From JAICKN01 sp036489565 (GTDB lineage: Bacteria > Acidobacteriota > Terriglobia > Terriglobales > Acidobacteriaceae): a DNA stretch of 6,050 nt. Location of the stretch: positions 1 through 6,050 of the forward strand of contig DASXFN010000073.1 in assembly GCA_036489565.1 (NCBI GenBank), written 5' to 3'. Below are positions 1 through 6,050 of this stretch, piece by piece. Both the position numbers and the translations under genes were made by a program. A model generated the notes under the pieces. That model did no database searches. It saw only the letters and a list, made by a program, of their open reading frames with translations, and was not told the origin of the DNA. Numbering within the stretch: position 1 is the stretch's first letter; every line of letters starts with the position of its first letter.

Positions 1-3
1 AAC

Positions 4-429
4 TTACCGCCCCCTTAACCCTTGTCGAACAATTTCCGCAGTGTCTTCAGGCAGGGGTAGATCGCCAACCTCGTCGGCGGTGAACCACCGCGCCTCCGCG
101 GCGTCGCCACCGGCCTTGAGTTGTCCGCCCCTCAACGTGCACAAAAAATCAATTAGGACGTAATGGAACTGCACGCGATCGTTTGAGTCACGCAATACTC
201 GATCGAACACTCCAAGCAAATCTGCGGCTTCGACGATGAGGCCCGTTTCCTCGCGGACTTCGCGCACGACGGCTTCGCGCACTGTTTCGCCAACCTCCAT
301 CGTCCCGCCGGGGATTGACCATTCGCCCATGGCCGGAGCGTGACCACGCTTGATCAAAAGCACGCGACCAGCTTCGACAATCACGGCGCCCACGCCCACG
401 AAGGGCCGGTCAGGATACTCGCGGTTCAT
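4..429 (-). CDS. Nudix hydrolase (ADP-ribose pyrophosphatase / MutT-like)
   Basis: This 141-residue protein is a single Nudix domain. Such enzymes hydrolyse nucleoside diphosphates linked to another group (X), using Mg2+. The full Nudix box is visible: G42, five residues, E48, seven residues, then R56-E57-V-x-E60-E61-x-G63-L64. All catalytic and metal-binding glutamates are present. The N-terminal strand (about residues 10-28, VGVGAVI then VLLIKRG) and the W37-S-I-P-G-G approach to the box are typical of the COG1051 ADP-ribose pyrophosphatase-like group, but substrate cannot be decided from sequence: ADP-ribose, oxidised dNTPs and others remain possible. The length is normal for a one-domain Nudix protein. 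The ATG is preceded, 8 nt away, by a GGGAAG Shine-Dalgarno-like stretch (438-443). The gene is divergent from ligD, so a shared control region and a loose DNA-repair or nucleotide-sanitation link are possible but only inferred. The stop codon is TAA at the very left of the window. Confidence 0.93.
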   Translation of the reverse strand: MNREYPDRPFVGVGAVIVEAGRVLLIKRGHAPAMGEWSIPGGTMEVGETVREAVVREVREETGLIVEAADLLGVFDRVLRDSNDRVQFHYVLIDFLCTLRGGQLKAGGDAAEARWFTADEVGDLPLPEDTAEIVRQGLRGR

Positions 430-441
430 AGTTCGATCTTC

Positions 442-453
442 CCACTCAAGTGG
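442..453. repeat. Short dyad in the Nudix/ligD divergent intergenic region
   Basis: CCACT and AGTGG form perfect 5-bp arms around a 2-bp centre. The dyad sits at the upstream edge of the Nudix Shine-Dalgarno and within the 79-bp gap that must hold promoters for both divergent genes. It could be a regulator half-site pair, but 5-bp arms occur often by chance. I could not identify convincing -35/-10 boxes in this gap. Confidence 0.2.
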
Positions 454-497
454 AGAAACCTCTGCGGCTTAGAATACGTCTCTATACAAGATTCGCT

Positions 498-502
498 AGG
501 AT
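498..502 (+). promoter_or_regulatory. Ribosome binding site of ligD
   Basis: AGGAT lies 7 nt before the ATG at 509. This supports that ATG as the LigD start. The protein's phosphoesterase motifs begin about 28 residues later, as expected for a LigD with an N-terminal phosphoesterase domain. Confidence 0.55.
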
Positions 503-508
503 ACACAA

Positions 509-2371
509 ATGCCCCTCGAAGAATACAAACGCAAGCGGCGTTTTGAAGAGACTCCGGAGCCTCCGCCAAAAATCGAGAAAAAATCCAAGCACCGCTTTGT
601 GGTGCAAAAACACCGGGCCACGCGTCTGCACTACGACTTTCGCCTGGAGATGGAAGGCGTGCTGAAGTCGTGGGCCATCCCCAAAGGCCCTTCGCTTGAT
701 CCTGCTGACAAGCGGCTGGCCATGCAGGTGGAAGATCATCCCGTTTCGTATTTCGATTTTGAAGGCACGATCCCCGAAGGGAATTACGGCGCGGGCACTG
801 TCATGGTGTGGGACGTGGGCACGTGGGAGCCGCTATCGCCCGAACCGGTGGACGGAAAATATGTGGCGGGCACTGACGCCGAAGCATCCGCGATGCTGAA
901 GAAAGGCGACTTCAAAATTCGCCTGCATGGCAAAAAGCTCAAAGGCGATTTTGCTTTGATTCACATCAAAGGCCGCCGCCCCGGAAGCAAGGGGACGGAA
1001 TGGCTGCTGATTAAAAAGCACGATGACGCAGTGGTGGAGGGCTACGACATCAACGAATTCGACAAGTCCGCCTTGACCGGCAGAACATTGGCGCAAATCG
1101 GCGGCGATGAAGACTCCGCCGAATGGAAGAGTAGCCGTAAGGCCTCTCGCGGAAAAGTGAAAGCTCCATGGCTGGCGGAGGCCATTGCCAAGGCCGATAA
1201 AGCGAAAGCCGGTAAAAAAAAAGTAACCACTGAGGGCACAGAGGAACACAGAGGAAAAACAAATAAAAATGCAGACCGGGGAGAAGCCTCCAACAAACGA
1301 CTAGCAAAGACAGGCGGTAGAGTTGGAAAGACTTCCCCCGTGCCCTCCGTGACCTCTGTGGTGAAAGATTTGCCGGGCGCCGCCAAGCGCTCCATGCCCA
1401 CGCAGATCCGCCCCATGCTGGCTCTTTCCATTGAGAAGCCTTTCGACGGCGCTGAGTGGATGTTTGAAATTAAATGGGACGGCTACCGCGCCGTGTCGTT
1501 TATTGAAAACGGTTCAGTCCGCCAGATGTCGCGCACCAACAATGATTTGAGCGGGCGCTATCCCGAACTGCAAGTGCTGCCGAAGTTCGTCAATGCGAAG
1601 ACCGCAGTTCTTGATGGCGAAGTGGCCGCGCTGGATGAGCATGGCCGCGCCTCCTTTAGCCTGATGCAGCAACGCACCGGGATCCGCAAACATGGAAGGC
1701 AGGTCGCCGGGAAATCTGATATTCCGATTGTCTATTACCTTTTCGATCTCCTCTATTTGGACGGGTACGATCTGCGCCGCGTTCCGCTTGAAGAGCGCAA
1801 AAAAGTTCTGGCCAGTATTCTGCAGCCGACTGAACTCATTCGCTTCTCCGACCATTTTGACAATGGCAAAGCTCTTTTCAATGTCGCAAAACAAAAAGGA
1901 CTGGAAGGGATCGTCGCCAAACGCCGTGGCAGCTTTTACGAAGAGCGCCGCAGCCGCGAGTGGCTGAAGATCAAGATTACGCAGACGGTGGATTGCGTGG
2001 TGGGCGGCTACACCGATCCTGAGGGTAGCCGCCAGCACTTTGGATCCTTGGTGCTGGGGATGTATGACAGAAAGAAAAACCTGATTCACGTGGGGCAGGC
2101 GGGCACCGGATTCAATCACGTCACGCTGCAACAGATTTCTAAAGTGCTGGCCAAGCTGGAAACAAAACAAAATCCCTTTCACGGTCCGGTGGACGCCCGC
2201 CACGTGCATTGGATAAAGCCGGAACTGGTGGCTGAAATCAAATTTACCGAGTGGACGCATGAAACCGACGAAGGCGGCGTAAAGTTACGCGCTCCCGTGT
2301 TCATGGGCTTGCGGGAGGATAAGCGTCCGGAGGAGTGCACGTTTGAGGATCAGATGCCGCGGGCGGTGTGA
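509..2371 (+). CDS. ligD: ATP-dependent DNA ligase LigD, phosphoesterase-ligase type (no polymerase domain)
   Basis: LigD seals double-strand breaks in bacterial non-homologous end joining, normally with the end-binding protein Ku. This 620-residue protein has two domains. Residues about 28-175 are the 3'-phosphoesterase, which trims 3'-phosphates and ribonucleotides at break ends. The expected residues are visible: H35, H41, D43 and R45 in the KHRATRLHYDFRLE block, then H77 and Y81. Residues about 300-500 are the adenylating ligase core: motif I K322-W-D-G-Y-R with the AMP-accepting lysine, motif III D369-G-E, motif IIIa around YYLFDLLYLDG (409-419), motif IV E466-G-I-V-A-K471 and motif V W485-L-K-I-K489. 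The rest is the OB-fold, ending in the typical VFMGLREDK stretch. The primase-polymerase domain found in Pseudomonas and Mycobacterium LigD is absent; many bacteria encode it separately. No ku lies in the window. The linker, about residues 200-300, is Lys/Ala-rich and holds an in-frame repeat insertion (residues about 239-286) described separately. The reading frame is intact and all catalytic motifs are present, so the enzyme is probably functional. Confidence 0.96.
   Translation: MPLEEYKRKRRFEETPEPPPKIEKKSKHRFVVQKHRATRLHYDFRLEMEGVLKSWAIPKGPSLDPADKRLAMQVEDHPVSYFDFEGTIPEGNYGAGTVMVWDVGTWEPLSPEPVDGKYVAGTDAEASAMLKKGDFKIRLHGKKLKGDFALIHIKGRRPGSKGTEWLLIKKHDDAVVEGYDINEFDKSALTGRTLAQIGGDEDSAEWKSSRKASRGKVKAPWLAEAIAKADKAKAGKKKVTTEGTEEHRGKTNKNADRGEASNKRLAKTGGRVGKTSPVPSVTSVVKDLPGAAKRSMPTQIRPMLALSIEKPFDGAEWMFEIKWDGYRAVSFIENGSVRQMSRTNNDLSGRYPELQVLPKFVNAKTAVLDGEVAALDEHGRASFSLMQQRTGIRKHGRQVAGKSDIPIVYYLFDLLYLDGYDLRRVPLEERKKVLASILQPTELIRFSDHFDNGKALFNVAKQKGLEGIVAKRRGSFYEERRSREWLKIKITQTVDCVVGGYTDPEGSRQHFGSLVLGMYDRKKNLIHVGQAGTGFNHVTLQQISKVLAKLETKQNPFHGPVDARHVHWIKPELVAEIKFTEWTHETDEGGVKLRAPVFMGLREDKRPEECTFEDQMPRAV
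1225..1366. repeat. In-frame inverted-repeat (palindromic, MITE-like) element inside the ligD linker
   Basis: The left arm (1228-1255) is three units of the form CACNGAGGN, the middle one 1 nt longer. The right arm (1334-1360), read on the minus strand, is again three 9-nt units: CACAGAGGT, CACGGAGGG and CACGGGGGA. The arms pair at 21 of 27 positions with one 1-nt gap, around a 78-nt centre. The matching ACCAC/CACCAC outer edges extend the symmetry to about 1225 and 1366. An inner perfect 6-bp pair, TCCAAC (1289-1294) and GTTGGA (1322-1327), is nested inside. The whole stretch reads through without a stop in the LigD frame, adding about 48 residues (V239 to K286) between the phosphoesterase and ligase domains. 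I recall CACAGAGG-type repeats as common between genes in environmental bacterial genomes, with ACAGAGG and CCTCTGT arms in opposite orientation. Finding one inside a conserved gene suggests an insertion tolerated in a flexible linker, as with Rickettsia palindromic elements. Exact boundaries are uncertain and no target-site duplication is evident. Confidence 0.7.
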
Positions 2372-2398
2372 AAATAGTTTGATTAAACACGAATAAAC

Positions 2399-3424
2399 TT
2401 ATTTAATCTCCTTCATCGGCAACATGGTCCCGTAATCGCGGCCTGAAGTCTCTGTGGCGCGGGCTACGATTCCATCGAAGGCGTCTCGAAATTCCGGATA
2501 CTTACTCACGATGGCCTTGATGACCGCCATGTTGTCCTGAAATGCCGCGCTGGTATTGGAGACATCCGCGGATTGAAATTTCACGATCAGGTCTAAATCA
2601 GATCCCACCACCAACGGATACATGGCAGTCAATTTATACGTCTTACCATTCGCTGCAGAGAGGTCCGACGGAGGCAAATCAGAAGGTTTCACCGTTTGCG
2701 CCTCGTCATAAAGCTTGTCCGTGGATTGCGTGCTCATAAACTCCACCGGAGTGAGCAGATAGTGCGCCTCAATGAAGTAGTACCAGGCATTATGGTTCTT
2801 GTTCTGCGTCTTAAACGCGCGCGCTTTATCCAGGAACCAGTTGCCGTCGTGGCCTTTGATTTGCGTCTGCTTGACGAACAGGCCGCCCAGCTTCCAATTC
2901 GTGCCGTCCTGCTGCAAGACGAAAGAAACGACGTAGGGCACTTTGCCCTTCACGTCCAGCGACACAAATCCGTAACTGCCCGGCGCAAGGTTGGGAAGGA
3001 CGAAGACGGCGCTGTTTGATGTCTGGCCATTCTTGCTAAAAACGCCGCACAAAAATTCCGCCCGGGCTGAGGGCGCTGTGCCATCCAGCTTTAGCAGATA
3101 CGGAGGCTGCGCGGTGGCTGTCGCCCCGGTCAAATTGGCTTTATTTTCGCTGATGATCCCCTCGACGCCGGAAAAGCTAGAAGCCAAGCTGGGAATGGCG
3201 TTCTGGCGCAGAGTTGCCACATCTCCCTGCGCGACCATGCCGAAATATTTGTTGGCCGTGCTCTCAAGCGTTGAGCGCACCCCTGCGTCCATTTCCTCAG
3301 GAGTGAAGCAAGTTTGGGCACCCGCACTTCCCAGGAACAATACAAAAACTGTTACGGTTAAGAAGCAGTACAAGGAGTATGGAATTTTATTGCGATCAGA
3401 GTTCTTATTAGGATGAGTGCTCAT
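2399..3424 (-). CDS. Exported protein of unknown function
   Basis: I do not recognise this 341-residue protein. The N-terminus is a clear export signal: a polar start with K/R residues (1-13), a hydrophobic core (about 16-33) and a likely signal peptidase I site after A34-G-A36. The protein has no lipobox and no later membrane segment, so it should be periplasmic or secreted. The mature part has only two cysteines, C39 near the new N-terminus and C126, which could form a disulfide. Residues about 43-75 look helical and contain a YFGMVAQGDVATLRQ stretch that faintly resembles the first helix of NTF2/SnoaL-like folds. A strand-rich part follows (about 105-195, including VSFVLQQDGTNWKLGGLFV), and this helix-then-sheet order would fit such a fold. 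That is weak inference. The C-terminal 140 residues include a Trp/Tyr-rich helix (HNAWYYFIEAHYLL). The ATG is well supported by AGGAAGG, 6 nt upstream. The gene is convergent with ligD (27 bp gap) and divergent from lemA, so it is probably its own transcript. Confidence 0.88.
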   Translation of the reverse strand: MSTHPNKNSDRNKIPYSLYCFLTVTVFVLFLGSAGAQTCFTPEEMDAGVRSTLESTANKYFGMVAQGDVATLRQNAIPSLASSFSGVEGIISENKANLTGATATAQPPYLLKLDGTAPSARAEFLCGVFSKNGQTSNSAVFVLPNLAPGSYGFVSLDVKGKVPYVVSFVLQQDGTNWKLGGLFVKQTQIKGHDGNWFLDKARAFKTQNKNHNAWYYFIEAHYLLTPVEFMSTQSTDKLYDEAQTVKPSDLPPSDLSAANGKTYKLTAMYPLVVGSDLDLIVKFQSADVSNTSAAFQDNMAVIKAIVSKYPEFRDAFDGIVARATETSGRDYGTMLPMKEIK

Positions 3425-3430
3425 GGAGTT

Positions 3431-3437
3431 CCTTCCT
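3431..3437 (-). promoter_or_regulatory. Ribosome binding site of the exported-protein gene
   Basis: Read on the minus strand this is AGGAAGG, ending 6 nt before the ATG at 3424. It is a strong match to the Shine-Dalgarno consensus and fixes the start that gives the complete signal peptide. Confidence 0.7.
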
Positions 3438-3501
3438 ACGATGCGCTCCAGCCGAAAGATGTTGGAAATAGCTTACAACGCAGGCAAGCCCTAAGTTAAC
3501 C

Positions 3502-3535
3502 ACAGATTTCCAGACGTTCCCACATCACAATCTGT
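3502..3535. repeat. 7-bp inverted repeat upstream of lemA
   Basis: ACAGATT (3502-3508) and AATCTGT (3529-3535) are perfect inverted copies separated by 20 bp, in the 173-bp divergent gap between the exported-protein gene and lemA. The centre-to-centre distance of 27 bp is not a multiple of a helical turn. It could be an operator for either gene, but chance is possible. I see no clear promoter boxes in the rest of this gap. Confidence 0.25.
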
Positions 3536-3586
3536 CATTTGCGCGGTTGTTGCGCCTATGGTACCGTCCCCTTGATTCGGGTTTTC

Positions 3587-3591
3587 AGGAG
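3587..3591 (+). promoter_or_regulatory. Ribosome binding site of lemA
   Basis: AGGAG lies 6 nt before the ATG at 3598. It decides the start: an in-frame TTG at 3547 would add 17 residues ahead of the membrane helix, but the family normally starts directly with this hydrophobic segment. Confidence 0.75.
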
Positions 3592-3597
3592 AATTCT

Positions 3598-4146
3598 ATG
3601 GCTGGCTGGATCATTTTAGGCGTTCTTATCTTTATCGCGGTGCTGTTGATCGGGATGTACAACGGCCTGGTGCAATTGCGCGTTCGCGCCGACAACGCGT
3701 GGAGCGACATTAGCGTGCAGCTCAAGCGCCGGCATGACTTGATTCCTAATCTGGTAGAGACCGTAAAAGGCTACGCCACCCATGAAAAAAGCACGTTCGA
3801 GGACATCGCCAAATTCCGCTCCATGGCCATGCAAGCCACCGCTCCTGCTGATAAGGCCGCGGCGGAGAACCAGCTGACTGGGGCGCTGAAAAGTTTGTTC
3901 GCCGTTGCCGAAAATTATCCTGACCTGAAGGCCTCCACCGAGTTCACCCAACTCCAGGGCTCGCTGAATGAAGTGGAAGATACCATCCAGAATGCGCGCC
4001 GTTATTACAATGCGGTGGTACGCGACCTGAACACGAAGATTCAGTCATTCCCCACAAACCTGCTGGCGGGAATGTTTGGCTTCCAGCAGAAACAGTTCTT
4101 TGAAGTTGCCGACGCCGATAAAGAACCGGTGGCCGTGAAATTTTAG
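3598..4146 (+). CDS. lemA: LemA family membrane-anchored protein
   Basis: This 182-residue protein matches the LemA family along its whole length. A single N-terminal membrane helix (about residues 4-20) is followed by the hallmark block: YNGLVQLRVRADNAW (21-35), then SDISVQLKRRHDLIPNLVE (36-54) and TVKGYATHE (55-63). A long helical bundle follows, and the family's usual ending, SFPTNLLAGMFGFQQKQFFE. Residues up to about 3 should lie outside and the helical bundle on the other side of the membrane, but topology is not certain from sequence. The family is widespread in bacteria and its biochemical activity is not established. The name comes from a Listeria antigen and should not be confused with the Pseudomonas LemA/GacS kinase. 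The gene is followed 30 bp later by a DUF2207 gene on the same strand. This pairing recurs in many bacteria and suggests a joint envelope role. Confidence 0.95.
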   Translation: MAGWIILGVLIFIAVLLIGMYNGLVQLRVRADNAWSDISVQLKRRHDLIPNLVETVKGYATHEKSTFEDIAKFRSMAMQATAPADKAAAENQLTGALKSLFAVAENYPDLKASTEFTQLQGSLNEVEDTIQNARRYYNAVVRDLNTKIQSFPTNLLAGMFGFQQKQFFEVADADKEPVAVKF

Positions 4147-4176
4147 TCTGCAACAGTTGAGCGCGTTCTTACTACT

Positions 4177-5943
4177 ATGAGGCTTCTCCGTACGGCTCTG
4201 AAACGCAGTAGTCAGGCTGTTCTTTTCCTGCTGCCAGTTTTGTTTTTCGCGTCTCCGCTCCACGCCCGCAGCTGGCGCATCGCCAATTTTGACGACAACA
4301 TTACCGTGACCCGGAATGGCACAGCAGACGTGCGCGAGCAAATCGCCATCGTTTTTGTCGGCTCGTTTCAGGGCATCCATCGCACGATACCCATTCATTA
4401 TCCCGGCCCCACCGGCACCAACTACACGCTGTTTCTGAACGTCAAGGGCATTACGGACCAGGATGGAATGCCGTTGAAATACGAATCGAGCACATCGGGC
4501 GACTTCCGCGACCTGAAGATATACATCCCCGGCGCCCAGGACACGACCAAAACGGTGGTCATCCAGTACTCGGTGCGGAATGGAGTCCGCTACTTTCCCG
4601 ATCACGACGAGTTTTATTGGAACGTAACCGGCAATGACTGGCCGGTGCCCATTGATATGGCGACCGCGCTTGTGCAGTTTCCATCGGATGCGTCTGGATC
4701 ATTGCGGGCCCAGGCATTCACCGGCGTGTATGGCTCCGCACAGCGCGACGCCACCAGCAACGTCAAAGATTCCAGTGTTCTGTTCGCAACCAACAACCCC
4801 TTGCCCATGCGCGGCGGATTGACCGTTGACGTCTTTATTCCCAAGGGAATTCTGCGGCAGCCCGGCGCGTTTACCAAGTTTCTGTGGTTCCTGGGCAGCA
4901 ATCCAATTGTGTTCCTGCCATTCTTTGCCTTTGGGGTAATGTTCGTGATCTGGTGGTATAAGGGACGCGATCCCGATCCCGGCCGCTCCGTCGCTCCCAT
5001 GTATGAACCTCCCGCCGGGATGACTCCGGCCGAAGCCGGCACACTGCTGGGCGACCAGGTCCATCCTCGCGACATCACTTCCACGCTGGTGGATTTGGCG
5101 GTGCGCGGATTCGTGAAGATTGAAGAGGTGGACAACAAGGGAATTGTTTTTCATCACAAGGACTACATCTTCCATTCTCTTAAGCCGCAAGCGCAATGGA
5201 GCGATTTGGCGCCGCATGAAATGGTGATGATGACCAATGTGTTCGGCTCCGCCGACCAAACCACACTGTCGAGCCTGCGCAATCGCTTTTACACGGCGAT
5301 ACCGGTGATTCGGACTGACATCATGTCGGCGCTCAAACAAAAAAACATGTATTCGGTTGATCCCGATTCCGCGAACTCTTACAGCATTGGCGGCGCGGTA
5401 CTAATTGCGGCGCCCTTTGCGATACTCGAGTTCACAAAGACGGTCGATGTGTTTAGTTCCGTGCCGCTTCTGATTGGTTGCGGAGCGATCTCTGCCTTCA
5501 TTTGGTGGCTTTTTGCCCGCGTGATGACGGCCAAGACATTGAAAGGCGTACAGACGAAAGTTGCCGTGCTTGGTTTTCAGGAATTCATGAACCGCGTGGA
5601 TAAAGACCGGTTGAAGGTCATGCCGCCCAACACTTTCGAGAAATTTCTGCCCTTTGCGATGGCCCTAGGCGTTGAGCATCAGTGGGCGACTGCCTTTGCC
5701 GGGATCATCCAAAACCCGCCGACGTGGTATGCCTCGCCCTATGGATATGGCTACCCTGGCGGCGGATTTAATCCCATCTTCTTCTCTACTTCCATGATGA
5801 GCATGACCAATGACATGCACCAGGTCTTTGTTTCCGCGCCTCGCGCCAGCTCCAGCGGTTCGGGTTGGAGCGGTGGCGGATTTGGCGGGGGCGGTGGATT
5901 TTCCGGGGGAGGGTTTGGTGGCGGCGGTGGCGGCGCGTTCTAG
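4177..5943 (+). CDS. DUF2207 family membrane protein with glycine-rich tail
   Basis: This 588-residue protein has the layout of the DUF2207 (COG4907) predicted membrane proteins. A signal peptide (1-30, basic start, hydrophobic 14-26, likely cut after L-H-A30) precedes an exported beta-rich domain (about 33-225, beginning WRIANFDDNITVTRNGTADVRE). Then come a membrane helix (about 236-261) and the family motif KGRDPDPGRSVAPMYEPP (262-279) with PAEAG soon after. A cytoplasmic segment of winged-helix-like character (about 285-395) follows, then two more helices (about 403-419 and 427-447) and a conserved block VLGFQEFMNRVDKDRL. The tail is aromatic/Met-rich (about 520-551) and then glycine-rich: 19 of residues 561-588 are Gly, broken by Phe, Ser and one Trp. 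Similar tails are usual in this family and in TPM-domain proteins. Function is unknown; cooperation with the preceding LemA is inferred from the conserved pairing. The ATG has no good Shine-Dalgarno, only a weak TTGAG-like stretch, so translation may depend on coupling to lemA. Confidence 0.93.
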   Translation: MRLLRTALKRSSQAVLFLLPVLFFASPLHARSWRIANFDDNITVTRNGTADVREQIAIVFVGSFQGIHRTIPIHYPGPTGTNYTLFLNVKGITDQDGMPLKYESSTSGDFRDLKIYIPGAQDTTKTVVIQYSVRNGVRYFPDHDEFYWNVTGNDWPVPIDMATALVQFPSDASGSLRAQAFTGVYGSAQRDATSNVKDSSVLFATNNPLPMRGGLTVDVFIPKGILRQPGAFTKFLWFLGSNPIVFLPFFAFGVMFVIWWYKGRDPDPGRSVAPMYEPPAGMTPAEAGTLLGDQVHPRDITSTLVDLAVRGFVKIEEVDNKGIVFHHKDYIFHSLKPQAQWSDLAPHEMVMMTNVFGSADQTTLSSLRNRFYTAIPVIRTDIMSALKQKNMYSVDPDSANSYSIGGAVLIAAPFAILEFTKTVDVFSSVPLLIGCGAISAFIWWLFARVMTAKTLKGVQTKVAVLGFQEFMNRVDKDRLKVMPPNTFEKFLPFAMALGVEHQWATAFAGIIQNPPTWYASPYGYGYPGGGFNPIFFSTSMMSMTNDMHQVFVSAPRASSSGSGWSGGGFGGGGGFSGGGFGGGGGGAF

Positions 5944-5983
5944 CCAAAGCGTCCCTCTCTTTGTAGGGAAGGGATCATTGAAT

Positions 5984-6025
5984 GTTGTACCCTAAAAGAG
6001 TACAACTGACCCCGAAATGGGTACA
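5984..6025. repeat. Cluster of short inverted and direct repeats, possible insertion-sequence end
   Basis: GTTGTAC (5984-5990) and GTACAAC (6000-6006) are a perfect 7-bp inverted repeat with a 9-nt loop. TGTACCC (5986-5992) and GGGTACA (6019-6025) form a second perfect 7-bp inverted pair. CCTAAAAGAGTACA (5991-6004) and CCGAAATGGGTACA (6012-6025) are direct repeats, 11 of 14 identical and 21 bp apart. Direct repeats about two helical turns apart, starting near a TGT, resemble the ends of IS21-type and related elements, where they bind transposase. No transposase gene is visible because the window ends at 6050. The alternative is a transcription terminator or regulator site for the operon to the left, but no U-tract follows the hairpin. 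Confidence 0.4.
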
Positions 6026-6050
6026 GCCTTAATTTTGTCTAATACATTGT

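Noticed and set aside
470..488. TAGAAT or TATACA as a -10 box for ligD
   Set aside because: Neither has an acceptable -35 box at 16-18 bp upstream, and AT-rich hexamers of this kind are common.
1514..2260. Long open frame of 248 codons on the minus strand opposite the ligase domain
   Set aside because: It is fully antisense to the conserved LigD ligase core, has no recognisable domain, and its His/Phe/Leu-rich composition is what codon-biased genes give when read in reverse.
2376..2399. AGTTT/AAACT pair between the convergent ligD and exported-protein genes as a bidirectional terminator
   Set aside because: The stem is 5 bp and mostly A-T, too weak to support a terminator call.
3496..3511. 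TTAACCACAGA-like stretch before lemA resembling the edge of the repeat in ligD
   Set aside because: Only about 8 nt (ACCACAGA) are shared and the following CACAGAGG units are missing. At most a remnant, and chance is more likely.
3547..3597. Alternative TTG start for lemA, 17 codons upstream
   Set aside because: The ATG at 3598 has a strong AGGAG at ideal spacing and begins directly before the membrane helix, as usual for the family.
4699..5340. Open frame of 213 codons on the minus strand opposite the DUF2207 gene
   Set aside because: It overlaps a well-supported gene, shows no domain and has shadow-type composition.
5952..5969. TCCCT/AGGGA hairpin after the DUF2207 gene as a terminator
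   Set aside because: The stem is only 5 bp with an 8-nt loop and no U-tract follows, so it does not meet the pattern of an intrinsic terminator.

Overview
The window looks like chromosomal DNA of a free-living Gram-negative bacterium with moderately high GC. An acidobacterium (Koribacter/Terriglobia-like) is my best guess. It rests on overall gene style, a two-domain LigD, an Ala-x-Ala secreted protein of no recognised family, and a CACAGAGG-type repeat of a kind I recall from soil and environmental genomes. This is an impression, not a proven assignment. There are no rRNA or tRNA genes, no CRISPR array and no complete mobile element.

Left part (1-2371): a Nudix hydrolase gene on the minus strand is divergent from ligD on the plus strand, with 79 bp between them. 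LigD here has an N-terminal 3'-phosphoesterase domain and a C-terminal ATP-dependent ligase domain, but no polymerase domain, and no ku gene lies next to it. The linker between its two domains contains an in-frame inverted-repeat element (about 1225-1366). The arms are made of 9-nt CACAGAGG-like units, and a run of nine A's lies just in front. This is the most unusual structure in the window.

Middle (2399-3424, minus): a gene for a 341-residue exported protein that I do not recognise. It is convergent with ligD, ending 27 bp away, and divergent from the next operon.

Right part (3598-5943, plus): lemA followed 30 bp later by a gene for a DUF2207 membrane protein with a glycine-rich tail. This is a common bacterial envelope gene pair, probably one transcript, whose biochemical role is unclear. 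The last ~70 bp (5984-6050) hold short inverted and direct repeats around GTACAAC/GGGTACA. They could be the end of an insertion sequence running off the window.

Apart from the LigD insertion and the repeats at the right edge, the region is ordinary. I see no convincing sign of a new multigene system.
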